From the NCBI RefSeq assembly GCF_030719295.1, contig NZ_CP120997.1:1612001-1676000 (forward strand): a stretch of DNA of 64,000 bases. Reading direction: 5' to 3'. The notes under the pieces were generated by a model. It was given only the letters and a program-made list of their open reading frames with translations. It searched no databases and had not been told where the DNA came from. Below are positions 36,057 to 45,537 of the stretch, one piece after another. Every line of letters starts with the position of its first letter. Position 1 is the stretch's first letter. Source of the DNA: Streptomyces sp. Mut1 (GTDB lineage Bacteria > Actinomycetota > Actinomycetes > Streptomycetales > Streptomycetaceae). The position numbers and the translations under genes were made by a program.

Positions 36057-38048
36057 GTGCGGCAGCGGCTCCTTCACGGACTGCTCGCGGCGGCGCTCGG
36101 CGCCGCCGCGCTCCTCGCCCCGCCCGCCCACGCGGCACCGGCGGGACCTTCCCGGGCGGGGGGATGCGACCCGCTGGCACCCGCGGAGTGCCTGCTGCCG
36201 TTCCCCAACGACTGGTACACCCGGCCGGACCCGCGCACCGACACGGGCCGCCGGGTGGCCTTCGACGCCTCCGTCCTGCCCCGCCCCGCGACCGGGACGG
36301 CCGTCGACCCGGCCGCCTGGAACCGGGCCGACGGCTTCTCCCCCGGCTCCGCCCTGATCGCCCAGGTGCCGGGCCTCGACCTGGCCAGGACCGGCGCCGC
36401 CCCGCTCACCGACATCGGCGGCTCCCTGGACCGGGACGCCCCAATCGTCCTCCTGGACACCACGACCGGTGAGCGGTGGCCCTACTGGGCGGAGCCCGAC
36501 GCCAACGCCACCGACCCCGCCCGCCGCGCCCTGCTGATCCACCCGGCCCGCAACTTCCGCGACGGCCACCACTACGCCGTGGCGCTGCGCCGGCTCAAGG
36601 ACGGCTCCGGCCGCACGATCCCGGCCGCCGCCCCGTTCGCCGCCGTCGCCGGGAAGCGGCTGCCGGCACACGATCCGCTGCGCGCCCGCCAGGACCGGCT
36701 GCGGCCCGCACTGACCGCCCTGCGCGGAGCCGGGGTCTCCACCCGGGGCCTCAATCTGGCCTGGGACTTCACGGTCGCCTCCACCCGCGGTCTCACCGGC
36801 GACCTCTTCACCATCCGCGACGACGCGTTCCGCCGGCTCGGTGACCGCTCGCCCGACTTCACCGTCACCCAGGTCACCGACTTCACCGCGGACCAGGACC
36901 CCCGGATCGCCCGCGAGGTCACCGGACGGATCACCGTCCCCGGCTATCTGGACGAGCCGGGCGGCCCGCCCGGCGCCGTGCTGAACCGCGACCGGAACGG
37001 CACCCCGCGCAGGCTCCCGCACGGCACCCAGCTCGCCGCCTTCCGCTGCGAGATCCCGCGCGCCGCCTTCCGTACCCCCTCCCGGCCCTCGCTCTACGGG
37101 CACGGGCTGCTCGGCTCCCGCGACGAGGTGGGCGCGGGCAACGTCAAGGACATGGCCGCCGAGCACGACTTCACCTTCTGCGCGACGGACTGGATCGGCA
37201 TGGCCAAGGACGACATCCCCGTCGTACTGGCCGCGCTCGCCGACCCGACCCTCTTCCCGGCCGTCCCCGAACGCAGCGAACAGGGCATGCTGGGCGCCCT
37301 GTTCCTCGGCCGCGCCCTGATCCACGCCAAGGGCCTGACCACCGACCCGGCGTTCCGCACCGCCGCCGGACGCCCGCTCGTCGACATCCGGCACGGCCTG
37401 GCCTACGACGGGAACAGCCAGGGCGGCATCCTCGGCGGGGCCCTCGTCGCCGCCTCGTCCGACATCCGGCGCGCCGTGCTCGGCGTCACCGGCATGAACT
37501 ACGGGCTGCTCCTCAACCGCAGCGCCGACTTCGCCCCGTTCCAGCAGGTCCTGGACGCCGCCTACCCGGACAAGCTGCGCCAGCAACTGGTCCTCCAGCT
37601 GTTCCAGATGGTCTGGGACCGGGGCGAGACCGACGCGTACGCGAACCACCTCACCGACCACCACCAGGTCCTGATGCACATCGCGTACGGCGACCACCAG
37701 GTCGCGAACGCGGCGGCCGACGTCCAGGCCCGGACCATCGGCGCCCGGCTCCTCTCCCCCGCGCTCGCCGCCGGCCGGAGCCCGGACACCGTCCCGTACT
37801 GGGGCATCCGCCGCATCGGCCCCGGCCAACCGCCCTACCGGGGCTCGGCCATGACCGTCTGGGACAGCGGCACGCCCACGCCGCCCGTCAGCAACACCCC
37901 GCCCACCGGGCCCGCCTACGGGCACGACCCGCACGAAGATCCCCGCAACTCGCCCGCCGCGCGTCAGCAGAAGGCCACCTTCCTGACCACCGGCCGTGTC
38001 ATCAATGTCTGCGGCACCACGCCGTGCACCGCCACACCGACCTCCTGA
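36057..38048 (+). CDS. Large secreted alpha/beta hydrolase
   Basis: 663 residues from a GTG behind AGGGGAG, 3 nt after the lipase stop codon. A signal peptide ends PAHAAPAG. The N-terminal third carries PFPNDWYTRPDP, typical of a large bacterial lipase-like group. An alpha/beta hydrolase core is suggested by SLYGHGLLGSRDEV (oxyanion region), the nucleophile elbow YDGNSQGGILGGAL (GxSxG), and a late HIAYGDHQV that can supply Asp and His. Substrate is unknown; ester or lipid is likely. Tight spacing to the lipase implies one mRNA. Confidence 0.8.
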   Translation: MRQRLLHGLLAAALGAAALLAPPAHAAPAGPSRAGGCDPLAPAECLLPFPNDWYTRPDPRTDTGRRVAFDASVLPRPATGTAVDPAAWNRADGFSPGSALIAQVPGLDLARTGAAPLTDIGGSLDRDAPIVLLDTTTGERWPYWAEPDANATDPARRALLIHPARNFRDGHHYAVALRRLKDGSGRTIPAAAPFAAVAGKRLPAHDPLRARQDRLRPALTALRGAGVSTRGLNLAWDFTVASTRGLTGDLFTIRDDAFRRLGDRSPDFTVTQVTDFTADQDPRIAREVTGRITVPGYLDEPGGPPGAVLNRDRNGTPRRLPHGTQLAAFRCEIPRAAFRTPSRPSLYGHGLLGSRDEVGAGNVKDMAAEHDFTFCATDWIGMAKDDIPVVLAALADPTLFPAVPERSEQGMLGALFLGRALIHAKGLTTDPAFRTAAGRPLVDIRHGLAYDGNSQGGILGGALVAASSDIRRAVLGVTGMNYGLLLNRSADFAPFQQVLDAAYPDKLRQQLVLQLFQMVWDRGETDAYANHLTDHHQVLMHIAYGDHQVANAAADVQARTIGARLLSPALAAGRSPDTVPYWGIRRIGPGQPPYRGSAMTVWDSGTPTPPVSNTPPTGPAYGHDPHEDPRNSPAARQQKATFLTTGRVINVCGTTPCTATPTS

Positions 38049-38085
38049 CGCCTCCCCTGTCCGCAGGGACCAGACAAGGAGCACC

Positions 38086-39165
38086 ATGCGTACGCACCGC
38101 ACAGCCGGAGCCGTCCTCGCGGCCGCCCTCCTCACCGGTACGGCCATGGCGCCGGCCGCGTTCGCCGCGCCGCCCGCGGCCGCGTCGGCCGTCGCGCAGG
38201 CCGCCGTACCGTTCACCGCCGCCACCGCCGCGCGCGCCGCCGACGGGGGTTACGCCCTGTCCTGGGCCTCGCCCGCCGGATCGGTGACCGTCACCGCCGT
38301 GACCTCGCCCGACGCCACCACCGGCACCGCGCTCGGCACGGCGGCGGGCACCGGCTCGCTGACCGTCGCGCCGGGGACGCTCCCGGAGGCGGGGCGCTGG
38401 TACTTCCGGCTGGTCCCGGACAGCGGGAGCCCCCTGGTCGTCGCCGACCGGTCGCTCGGCCTGGAGTCGGCCCGCAACTTCCGGGACATCGGCGGCTACC
38501 GCACCACGGACGGGCACTGGGTCCGCCCCGGTCTCGTCTACCGCTCCAACAAGCTGAGCGGTCTCACCGACGCCGACCAGCAGCGGCTGGTCTCCCAGAA
38601 CCTCACGCTCGACGTGGACCTGCGCAACGCCATGGAGCGCCACGACGACCCCGACCGGCTGCCCGCGGGCGTCACCTACCAGGTCGCCGACGTCGTCTCG
38701 CTCGCCCACGGCATCCGCTTCCACGACTCGGCCCTCATGACCCTGGCCGAGGCCATCGCCGCCGGTCTCTTCTCCGGCTCCTCCAACCTGGGCCAGTCCA
38801 TCGGCTACCCGTTCATGGTCAACTTCGTGGGCGCGGACTACGCCTTCCACGACCTGGTCACGGCCGTCACCACGAACACCTCGGGTGCCACGGTCTTCCA
38901 CTGCAGCGCCGGCAAGGACCGCACCGGCTGGGGCACCGCCGTCCTGCTGACCCTGCTCGGGGTCCCCCGGGAGACGGTCGAGGCGGACTTCCTCGCCAGC
39001 AACGAGTACACCGGCAACCCGAAGGCCGTCGAACTGGACTGGCTGCGCGCCGCGTTCGCGGAGGTGGACCACATCTACGGCGACTTCGACACGTACGTAC
39101 GCGAGGGGCTGAGGCTCGACGCGGCGACCGTGGAGACGCTGCGGGCCAGGATGCTGACCGCCTGA
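38086..39165 (+). CDS. Secreted tyrosine-protein phosphatase (PtpB/LipA-like)
   Basis: 359 residues; AAGGAG lies 4 nt before the ATG. A signal peptide ends AAFAAPPAA. An N-terminal Ig-like beta segment of about 90 residues precedes the catalytic domain, which starts ESARNFRDIGGY and contains the Cys-X5-Arg loop HCSAGKDRTGWG. The pattern is that of M. tuberculosis PtpB and Listeria LipA, exported phosphatases acting on phosphotyrosine and phosphoinositides. It is the third gene of the exported-hydrolase cluster, 37 nt after the previous stop codon. Confidence 0.92.
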   Translation: MRTHRTAGAVLAAALLTGTAMAPAAFAAPPAAASAVAQAAVPFTAATAARAADGGYALSWASPAGSVTVTAVTSPDATTGTALGTAAGTGSLTVAPGTLPEAGRWYFRLVPDSGSPLVVADRSLGLESARNFRDIGGYRTTDGHWVRPGLVYRSNKLSGLTDADQQRLVSQNLTLDVDLRNAMERHDDPDRLPAGVTYQVADVVSLAHGIRFHDSALMTLAEAIAAGLFSGSSNLGQSIGYPFMVNFVGADYAFHDLVTAVTTNTSGATVFHCSAGKDRTGWGTAVLLTLLGVPRETVEADFLASNEYTGNPKAVELDWLRAAFAEVDHIYGDFDTYVREGLRLDAATVETLRARMLTA

Positions 39166-39174
39166 ACCCTCCGG

Positions 39175-39203
39175 CCGGCCCCCGGCGGCGAGCCGGGGGC
39201 CGG
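39175..39203 (+). terminator. Terminator of the exported-enzyme cluster
   Basis: CCGGCCCCCGGC pairs with GCCGGGGGCCGG (12 bp, 5-nt loop), 9 nt after the phosphatase stop codon. Confidence 0.75.
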
Positions 39204-39257
39204 TCCCTTGCTGCACATACGCCGCCACGGGTCCATGCTGGTAGGTGAGGCGATGCC

Positions 39258-39506
39258 ATGCGTACCGGCAAGGAACCGACGACCGCCCGCAGCCCCCTGC
39301 GGATGCGGCTCTGGCTCAGTCTGTGGGGACTGGCCTGGGCCGTCTTCGGCGTGACCGCCTTCGCGGTGAACGGCCGCACCGGCTGGGCCGTCGCCTGCGG
39401 GGTGCTGCTCGCACTGATCCTCGTGGACCTGTGCGTGGTGGTGTACCGCCTGCGCAGAGGCGGCCAGCCGGGCCGCTCGGGCCCTGATCCGCCGGACAGG
39501 CCCTAA
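39258..39506 (+). CDS. Small membrane protein (DUF6343-like)
   Basis: 82 residues with two membrane helices (LSLWGLAWAVFGVTAFAV and GWAVACGVLLALILVDLCVVVY) joined by a short NGRTG turn, and a Pro/Gly/Arg-rich tail. GAGG lies 8 nt upstream of the ATG. It resembles the DUF6343 proteins of Streptomyces, of unknown role. It ends 7 nt before the stop codon of the convergent TPR gene. Confidence 0.72.
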   Translation: MRTGKEPTTARSPLRMRLWLSLWGLAWAVFGVTAFAVNGRTGWAVACGVLLALILVDLCVVVYRLRRGGQPGRSGPDPPDRP

Positions 39507-39513
39507 GGGCGCC

Positions 39514-39879
39514 CTAAGGGCTGTCGAAGCGGGCCGCTCGCAGGTACTCCGGCTTCGGGTCGAGCGCGGCGGCCAGCCGGAAATGGCGGACGGCCCGCTC
39601 CGGGTGGCCGGAGCGCTCGAAGGTGCGGGCGAGGGCGAAGTGCGCGAAGGCGTTGTCCGGCTCCCGCTCCAGCACCAGCTCGAATTCCAGCTCGGCGGGG
39701 CGCAGCTGCGCGGCGGCGAAGAACGCGCGGGCGCGCAGCAGCCGGGCCGCGGTGTTCTCGGGGTGGGCGGCGATCACCGAGTCGAGCAGCCGCACGGCGC
39801 CCCGGGGGTCGCGCGCGGCGAGCAGCTGCTCGGCCGCGCGGAAGTCGATGACGTCGGTCTCCGGGTTCCTCTCGGGCAC
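39514..39879 (-). CDS. Tetratricopeptide-repeat protein
   Basis: 121 residues from a GTG preceded by GAAGGA. About three TPR units can be read: ARDPRGAVRLLDSVIAAHP, TAARLLRARAFFAAAQLRPAE, and NAFAHFALARTFERSGHPER ending in ALDPKP. The family is a protein-protein adaptor; the partner is unknown. It lies downstream of coaE on the same strand. Confidence 0.82.
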   Translation of the reverse strand: MPERNPETDVIDFRAAEQLLAARDPRGAVRLLDSVIAAHPENTAARLLRARAFFAAAQLRPAELEFELVLEREPDNAFAHFALARTFERSGHPERAVRHFRLAAALDPKPEYLRAARFDSP

Positions 39880-39962
39880 GGTCGCATCCTTCCGTCGTCC
39901 TCGCGGGACTCGTCCGTTCCGGGGTCAACATCGGCCCGCCCGCCGGTATTCCGGCCCCGGGG

Positions 39963-40565
39963 TCAGGCGGCCGCGGCCCGCCGTTCCAGCTCCGCCCAGA
40001 CCGTACGCACCTGAGCCTCCAGCTCCTCGACCGGCCCGTCGTTGTCGATGACCAGATCCGCCACCGCGCGCCGCTGCTCGCGGGTGGCCTGGGCGGCCAT
40101 ACGGGCGCGGGCGTCCGCCTCGGTCATGCCGCGCAGCCGTACGAGCCGGTCGAGCTGGGTCTCCGGGGCGGCGTCGACCACGACGACCAGGTCGTAGAGG
40201 GGGGCGAGGCCGTTCTCGGTGAGGAGCGGCACGTCGTTGACGACGACGGACCCGGGCCCGGCGGCCTTCTCCAGCTCGGCGGAACGGGCGCCGACGAGGG
40301 GGTGGACGATCGCGTTGAGCGCGGCGAGCCGGTCGCGGTCGGCGAAGACGATGGAGCCGAGCGCGGGCCGGTCCAGGGTGCCTTCCGGGGTCAGGATGCC
40401 GGAGCCGAACTCGGCGACGACGGCGGCGAGGCCCGGGGTGCCGGGCTCGACCACCTCGCGGGCGATCCGGTCCGCGTCGATGAGGACGGCTCCATGGCCG
40501 ACGAGCAGCCGGGACACTTCGCTCTTGCCGGCGCCGATGCCACCGGTCAGGCCCACTTTCAGCAT
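39963..40565 (-). CDS. coaE: Dephospho-CoA kinase
   Basis: 200 residues. CoaE phosphorylates the 3' hydroxyl of dephospho-CoA, the last step of coenzyme A synthesis. The P-loop [14 protein letters not shown] is at the very start, followed by [16 protein letters not shown], the family's substrate motif, and [13 protein letters not shown] and [17 protein letters not shown] in the lid region. Length is that of a single-domain CoaE, without the UPF0157 extension found in some actinobacteria. It is 57 nt downstream of the PAC2 gene. Confidence 0.96.
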   Translation of the reverse strand: MLKVGLTGGIGAGKSEVSRLLVGHGAVLIDADRIAREVVEPGTPGLAAVVAEFGSGILTPEGTLDRPALGSIVFADRDRLAALNAIVHPLVGARSAELEKAAGPGSVVVNDVPLLTENGLAPLYDLVVVVDAAPETQLDRLVRLRGMTEADARARMAAQATREQRRAVADLVIDNDGPVEELEAQVRTVWAELERRAAAA

Positions 40566-40622
40566 GGGCGGCAGCCTAGTGCCCGCCGCCCGGGGGACCC
40601 AGGGGCGGGGCGGCGGCGCGGC

Positions 40623-41561
40623 TCAGACGTCCCCTTCGCGTTCGGCGAGGAACTTCTCGAATTCGAGGCCGATCTCGTCGGCGGACGGCAGGTCCGCCGG
40701 TTCGGCGACCAAATTGCCCCGGGTCTCGGCGCCCGCGACCGCGTCGTACTGGTGCTCAAGGCCCTCGACCAGCGAGACCAGCTCCTCGTCCCCCTGGTCG
40801 ATCTGGCGGTCGATCTCGGTCTGGGTGCGGTGCGCCTCGGTGCGCAGTGCGTGCGCGACGGTGGGCAGGACCAGGCCGGTCGCGGCCGTGATCGTCTCCA
40901 GCGCGGTGAGCGCGGCGTCGGGGTAGGAGGAACGGGCCACGTAGTGCGGCACATGGGCGGCGACGCCCAGCACATCGTGTCCGGCCTCCATCAGGCGGAA
41001 CTCGACCAGCGCCTCGGCGGAGCCGGGCACCTGCGCCTCCTCGAAGGGGCTGCGGTGGCCGGGGGTCAGGTCGGTGCGGTTGCCGTGCGGGGTGATGCCG
41101 ACGGGGCGGGTGTGCGGCACGCCCATCGGGATGCCGTGGAAGTTGACCGCGAGGCGGACACCGAGCCGCTCCACGATCTCCTCGACGGCGGCGGCGAACC
41201 TCTCCCACTCGACGTCCGGCTCCGGCCCGGACAGCAGCAGGAACGGCGCCCCGGTGGCGTCCTGGACCACGCGGACGTCCAGGGTCGGGGTCGCGTACGA
41301 CGACCAGCGGTCGCGCTTGAAGGTCAGCAGCGGGCGCCGTGCGCGGTAGTCGACGAGACGGTCGTGGTCGAAGCGGGCCACGACCTGGTGCGGCAGCGAT
41401 TCGAGCAGGCCGTCGACGATCTGCTCACCCGTCTCACCCGCGTCGATGTATCCCTCGAAGTGGTAGAGCATGACCAGACCGGCCGACTCCTGGGCGAGCG
41501 CCATGTCGACGACAGCCAGGCCCTTCGGCTCCCATTCGTACAAACTCTGCGGATCAGGCAC
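40623..41561 (-). CDS. PAC2-family protein (proteasome assembly chaperone-like)
   Basis: 312 residues from a GTG, 8 nt after AGGAG. It opens [41 protein letters not shown], the PAC2 fold start, and keeps [35 protein letters not shown] and [20 protein letters not shown]2 proteins in archaea and eukaryotes relate to proteasome assembly chaperones; the actinobacterial function is not established. An acidic C-terminal tail ([17 protein letters not shown]) completes the protein. It precedes coaE in a probable operon. Confidence 0.85.
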   Translation of the reverse strand: MPDPQSLYEWEPKGLAVVDMALAQESAGLVMLYHFEGYIDAGETGEQIVDGLLESLPHQVVARFDHDRLVDYRARRPLLTFKRDRWSSYATPTLDVRVVQDATGAPFLLLSGPEPDVEWERFAAAVEEIVERLGVRLAVNFHGIPMGVPHTRPVGITPHGNRTDLTPGHRSPFEEAQVPGSAEALVEFRLMEAGHDVLGVAAHVPHYVARSSYPDAALTALETITAATGLVLPTVAHALRTEAHRTQTEIDRQIDQGDEELVSLVEGLEHQYDAVAGAETRGNLVAEPADLPSADEIGLEFEKFLAEREGDV

Positions 41562-41715
41562 GGTTACCGCTCCTCCTTGTGTTCCTGGGGAAGAACGTCC
41601 CGCGGATCACGGGCATTCCCGTGCGCACCCCTTTCCCGGACGGAACTTGCCGATCTTCGCCGCGGGGAAGTCTCAAGTGCCAGAACATCCGCACCCCTTC
41701 ACGGGAAGGCCCCCC

Positions 41716-42678
41716 ATGCGCACCCGCACTCTCCTCCCCGCCCTGCTGAGCACCGCACTCGCCACCGGCGGCCTGGTCCTCGGCTGCGCCGGCAGCGCCG
41801 GCGCGGCGACCGTCATCGAGGTGAGCACCGCCGCCCAGCTCAAGGCGGCGCTGACCGCCGTCGTCCCCGGCGACACGATCCACCTCGCGGACGGCACGTA
41901 CACCGGGAACTTCAAGGCGCTCGTCCCCGCGACCGCCTCCGCGCGCATCACCCTCACCGGCTCCGCCGGGGCGGTCCTGACCGCCGGCGGCGGCTACGGG
42001 CTGCACCTCAACGGCGCTTCGTACTGGACGGTGCGCGGCGTCACCGTCACCGGTGGCCAGAAGGGCATCGTGACCGACGGCGCGAACGGCGTGGTCATCG
42101 AATCGGTGACCGTGCACGACCTCGACATGGAGGGCGTCCACTTCCGTACGTCCAGCAGCGACGGCATCATCCGGGACTCGCGGATCTACGACACCGGACA
42201 CAACGGCCGCGGCATGGGTGAGGGCGTCTACGTCGGCACGGCGGGCGACCTCTCCGACAACAGCGACCGGGTGCGGATAGTGAACAACACGATCGGGCCG
42301 GACGTCGGCGGCGAGAACGTCGACATCAAGGAGGGCACCACCGGGACCCGCGTCATCGGTAACACCTTCGACGGCAGCGGCCTGACCGGCGCCAACTACG
42401 ACGACTCCTGGGTCGACGTGAAGGGCAACGACGTGCTGGTCGAGGGCAACCACGGCACCCGTACGACCAACAACGGGTACGAGACGCACACCCAGCAGAG
42501 CGGCTGGGGCTGCGGGACCGTCTTCAAGGACAACACCTCGGACCTGGCCGGCGCGAGCGGCGACAAGCGGATCGCGTTCAACGTCACCAACTACAGCGCG
42601 AGTTGCCCCACGACGGTCTACGCGAGCAACACCGTCACCGGGGGCAACGGGCTGACCAACATCCCGGTGACCCCGTAG
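41716..42678 (+). CDS. Secreted right-handed beta-helix protein, probable polysaccharide lyase
   Basis: 320 residues; GGGAAGG lies upstream of the ATG. A signal peptide ends GSAGAATV. The body is a parallel beta-helix: TAAQLKAALTAVVPGDTIHLADGTYTG is the usual first turn of pectate lyase-type and chondroitinase B-type enzymes, and later turns repeat VTVTGGQKGI, GVVIESVTVHD and VRIVNNTIGP. Two Cys near the end (GWGCGT, SASCPT) may form a disulfide. The exact polysaccharide substrate is not clear. A strong hairpin follows. Confidence 0.82.
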   Translation: MRTRTLLPALLSTALATGGLVLGCAGSAGAATVIEVSTAAQLKAALTAVVPGDTIHLADGTYTGNFKALVPATASARITLTGSAGAVLTAGGGYGLHLNGASYWTVRGVTVTGGQKGIVTDGANGVVIESVTVHDLDMEGVHFRTSSSDGIIRDSRIYDTGHNGRGMGEGVYVGTAGDLSDNSDRVRIVNNTIGPDVGGENVDIKEGTTGTRVIGNTFDGSGLTGANYDDSWVDVKGNDVLVEGNHGTRTTNNGYETHTQQSGWGCGTVFKDNTSDLAGASGDKRIAFNVTNYSASCPTTVYASNTVTGGNGLTNIPVTP

Positions 42679-42688
42679 CCGGAAACGC

Positions 42689-42722
42689 GTGAGGCCCGCT
42701 CCCCGGAGGGAGCGGGCCTCAC
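42689..42722. terminator. Strong bidirectional terminator between the beta-helix gene and rpsA
   Basis: GTGAGGCCCGCTCCC pairs perfectly with GGGAGCGGGCCTCAC (15 bp) around a 4-nt loop. It serves two convergent genes. Confidence 0.85.
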
Positions 42723-42767
42723 GGTCACCTACGACCGCAGCCGATGACCGGCCGGAAGGTCAGAGCT

Positions 42768-44279
42768 TCAGCTCTGGCCGCCCGCCAGCTTCTCGCGCAG
42801 AGCGGCAAGGGCCTCGTCCGACGCCAGGGCGCCGGAGTTGTCCGCCGACTCCGAGGAGTACGAGCCGCCACCGCTGCCGCCCGAGGCGGCCGGGGCGTTG
42901 CCGGCGGGGGCGGCAGCGCCCTCGGCGGCAGCGGCCTCGTCGGCCTCGCGGGACTTGATGACCTGGGCCTGGTGCTGCTCGAAGCGCTGCTGCGCCTCGG
43001 CGTACTGGGTCTCCCAGACCTCGCGCTGAGCCTCGAAGCCCTCGAGCCAGTCGTTGGTCTCGGGGTCGAAGCCCTCGGGGTAGATGTAGTTGCCCTGGTC
43101 GTCGTAGGACGCGGCCATGCCGTACAGGGTCGGGTCGAACTCGACCGAGGCCGGGTCGCCACCGAAGGACTCGTTGGCCTGCTTCAGCGAGAGGCTGATG
43201 CGACGGCGCTCCAGGTCGATGTCGATGACCTTGACGAAGATCTCGTCGTTGACCTGGACGACCTGCTCCGGGATCTCCACGTGGCGCTCGGCCAGCTCGG
43301 AGATGTGGACCAGGCCCTCGATGCCCTCGTCGACGCGCACGAACGCACCGAACGGAACGAGCTTGGTGACCTTACCGGGAACGACCTGCCCGATCTGGTG
43401 CGTACGGGCGAACTGCTGCCACGGGTCTTCCTGCGTCGCCTTGAGCGACAGGGACACGCGCTCGCGGTCCATGTCGACGTCGAGGACCTCGACGGTGACT
43501 TCCTGGCCGACCTCGACAACCTCGGAGGGGTGGTCGATGTGCTTCCAGGACAGCTCGGAGACGTGCACCAGACCGTCGACGCCACCCAGGTCCACGAAGG
43601 CACCGAAGTTGACGATCGAGGAGACGACGCCGGAGCGGACCTGACCCTTCTGGAGGGTCGTGAGGAACGTCTGACGGACCTCGGACTGGGTCTGCTCGAG
43701 CCAGGCACGGCGGGACAGGACCACGTTGTTGCGGTTCTTGTCCAGCTCGATGATCTTGGCTTCGAGCTCCTTGCCCACGTACGGCTGGAGGTCGCGGACG
43801 CGGCGCATCTCGACGAGCGACGCCGGCAGGAAGCCGCGGAGGCCGATGTCGAGGATGAGACCACCCTTGACGACCTCGATGACGGTACCGGTGACGATGC
43901 CGTCTTCTTCCTTGATCTTCTCGATGGTGCCCCAGGCACGCTCGTACTGAGCGCGCTTCTTCGAGAGGATCAGGCGGCCTTCCTTGTCCTCCTTCTGGAG
44001 AACCAGGGCCTCGATCTCGTCACCGACCTTGACGACCTCGTTCGGGTCGACGTCGTGCTTGATCGAGAGCTCGCGGCTCGGGATGACGCCTTCGGTCTTG
44101 TAACCGATGTCGAGGAGAACCTCGTCCCGGTCAACCTTGACGATGACACCGTCAACGATGTCGCCGTCGTTGAAGTACTTGATCGTCTCGTCGATCGCCG
44201 CGAGGAACGCGTCCGCGTCGCCGATGTCGTTGACCGCAACCTGCGGAGTGGTGGCGGTGGTCTCGGTGCTGCTCGTCAT
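42768..44279 (-). CDS. rpsA: 30S ribosomal protein S1
   Basis: 503 residues with four S1 RNA-binding repeats: GDIVDGVIVKVDRDEVLLDIGYKTEGVIP, GTVIEVVKGGLILDIGLRGFLP, GVVSSIVNFGAFVDLGGVDGLVH and GKVTKLVPFGAFVRVDEGIEGLVH. This is the four-repeat actinobacterial form, shorter than the six-repeat E. coli protein. An Ala/Gly/Ser-rich, acidic tail of about 100 residues follows. S1 binds mRNA at the ribosome. The gene has its own strong promoter and a leader of about 190 nt. Codon use is strongly biased, as in highly expressed genes. Confidence 0.98.
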   Translation of the reverse strand: MTSSTETTATTPQVAVNDIGDADAFLAAIDETIKYFNDGDIVDGVIVKVDRDEVLLDIGYKTEGVIPSRELSIKHDVDPNEVVKVGDEIEALVLQKEDKEGRLILSKKRAQYERAWGTIEKIKEEDGIVTGTVIEVVKGGLILDIGLRGFLPASLVEMRRVRDLQPYVGKELEAKIIELDKNRNNVVLSRRAWLEQTQSEVRQTFLTTLQKGQVRSGVVSSIVNFGAFVDLGGVDGLVHVSELSWKHIDHPSEVVEVGQEVTVEVLDVDMDRERVSLSLKATQEDPWQQFARTHQIGQVVPGKVTKLVPFGAFVRVDEGIEGLVHISELAERHVEIPEQVVQVNDEIFVKVIDIDLERRRISLSLKQANESFGGDPASVEFDPTLYGMAASYDDQGNYIYPEGFDPETNDWLEGFEAQREVWETQYAEAQQRFEQHQAQVIKSREADEAAAAEGAAAPAGNAPAASGGSGGGSYSSESADNSGALASDEALAALREKLAGGQS

Positions 44280-44476
44280 GTGGGAAAGGGCTCCGGTACG
44301 GACAGTGAGTCGTAGGTACTGCTACGCCGTGAACCCGTATCGCCTCTGCATAAGCCGGACAGCCTGGGAAGCACCCAGCCCGTGTCCGGGAGGCGCCTCG
44401 TGAACCGAGGGGACATACAACAGATGCGAGCGCGGCCTGCTAGGTCTGAGGCGCGCAGGCTCGCAGCGCAACTTGT

Positions 44477-44505
44477 AGCATACGGGGGCAGCAAGGCAGG
44501 GTCAA
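44477..44505 (-). promoter_or_regulatory. Strong vegetative promoter of rpsA with long leader
   Basis: TTGACC, 17-nt spacer, TATGCT: a near-consensus housekeeping promoter. Transcription would start near 44470, leaving a leader of about 190 nt that includes a GCCTGC/GCAGGC hairpin (44435-44460). The rest of the 396-nt gap up to the divergent methyltransferase shows no gene. Confidence 0.75.
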
Positions 44506-44675
44506 TGCGCGAAGGCGCACACCACGGGCGGAACGACCCATACCCGGCACAACTCGGGTTCACCGAGGCGGGATCGGCCCCGGCGAAGTCCGGACACACG
44601 GGTCCCGCACTCCACAGGCCCCCTTGGTACGTACCGCGTACGACGGGGTGAAGGCAAACTACAACGACGGACACG

Positions 44676-45488
44676 ATGAGCCAAGAGATGTACGCCGCCG
44701 AACCCGAGGCGACACGCCGGAACGCGGGCGGGACGGAGAGCAGCCGGGCCAGCCGCGGCTGGTGGGACCGCAACGCCGACGAGTACCAGAGCGACCACGG
44801 CGCCTTCCTCGGCGACGACCGCTTCGTCTGGGGCCCGGAGGGCCTGGACGAGGCGGATGCCGGACTCCTCGGCCCCGCCGCCGCGCTGAAGGACCTCGAC
44901 GTCCTGGAGATCGGCGCCGGCGCGGCGCAGTGCTCGCGCTGGCTGGCCGCGCGGGGCGCCCGCCCGGTCGCCCTGGACCTCTCCCACCGCCAGCTCCAGC
45001 ACGCCCTGCGCATCGGCGAGGACGTCCCGCTGGTCGAGGCGGACGCCGGGCGGCTGCCCTTCCGGGACAACTCCTTCGACCTGGCCTGCTCCGCCTACGG
45101 CGCGGTCCCCTTCGTCGCCGACCCGGTCCAGGTCTTCCGGGAGGTCCACCGGGTGCTGCGCCCCGGCGGCCGCTGGGTCTTCTCCGTGACGCACCCCATC
45201 CGCTGGGCGTTCCCGGACGAGCCGGGCCCCGAGGGCCTGTCGGTGGCCGCCTCCTACTTCGACCGCACCCCGTACGTCGAGCAGGACGAGCGGGGCGAGG
45301 CGGTGTACGTCGAGCACCACCGCACGCTGGGCGACCGGGTGCGGGACGTGGTGGCGGGCGGCTTCCGGCTGGCCGACCTGGTCGAGCCGGAGTGGCCCGC
45401 CTGGAACGACCAGGAGTGGGGCGGCTGGTCCCCGCTGCGCGGCAACCTGATCCCGGGCACCGCGATCTTCGTCTGCGTACGCGACTGA
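44676..45488 (+). CDS. Class I SAM-dependent methyltransferase
   Basis: 270 residues. The opening ASRGWWDRNADEYQSDHGAFLGDDRFVWGPEGL is shared by a group of actinobacterial methyltransferases. The SAM site shows DVLEIGAGAAQCSRWLAARG, VALDLSHRQLQHA, and DNSFDLACSAYGAVPFV; EVHRVLRPGGRWVFSVTHPIRWAFPD follows. Substrate is unknown. No ribosome site is clear in front of the ATG. It is divergent from rpsA and is followed 49 nt later by hrpB. Confidence 0.85.
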   Translation: MSQEMYAAEPEATRRNAGGTESSRASRGWWDRNADEYQSDHGAFLGDDRFVWGPEGLDEADAGLLGPAAALKDLDVLEIGAGAAQCSRWLAARGARPVALDLSHRQLQHALRIGEDVPLVEADAGRLPFRDNSFDLACSAYGAVPFVADPVQVFREVHRVLRPGGRWVFSVTHPIRWAFPDEPGPEGLSVAASYFDRTPYVEQDERGEAVYVEHHRTLGDRVRDVVAGGFRLADLVEPEWPAWNDQEWGGWSPLRGNLIPGTAIFVCVRD

Positions 45489-45537
45489 GAGACCGGCCGG
45501 TGCGGGGGGCGGGCGCCGGCCGTACGAGACTGGGGGC

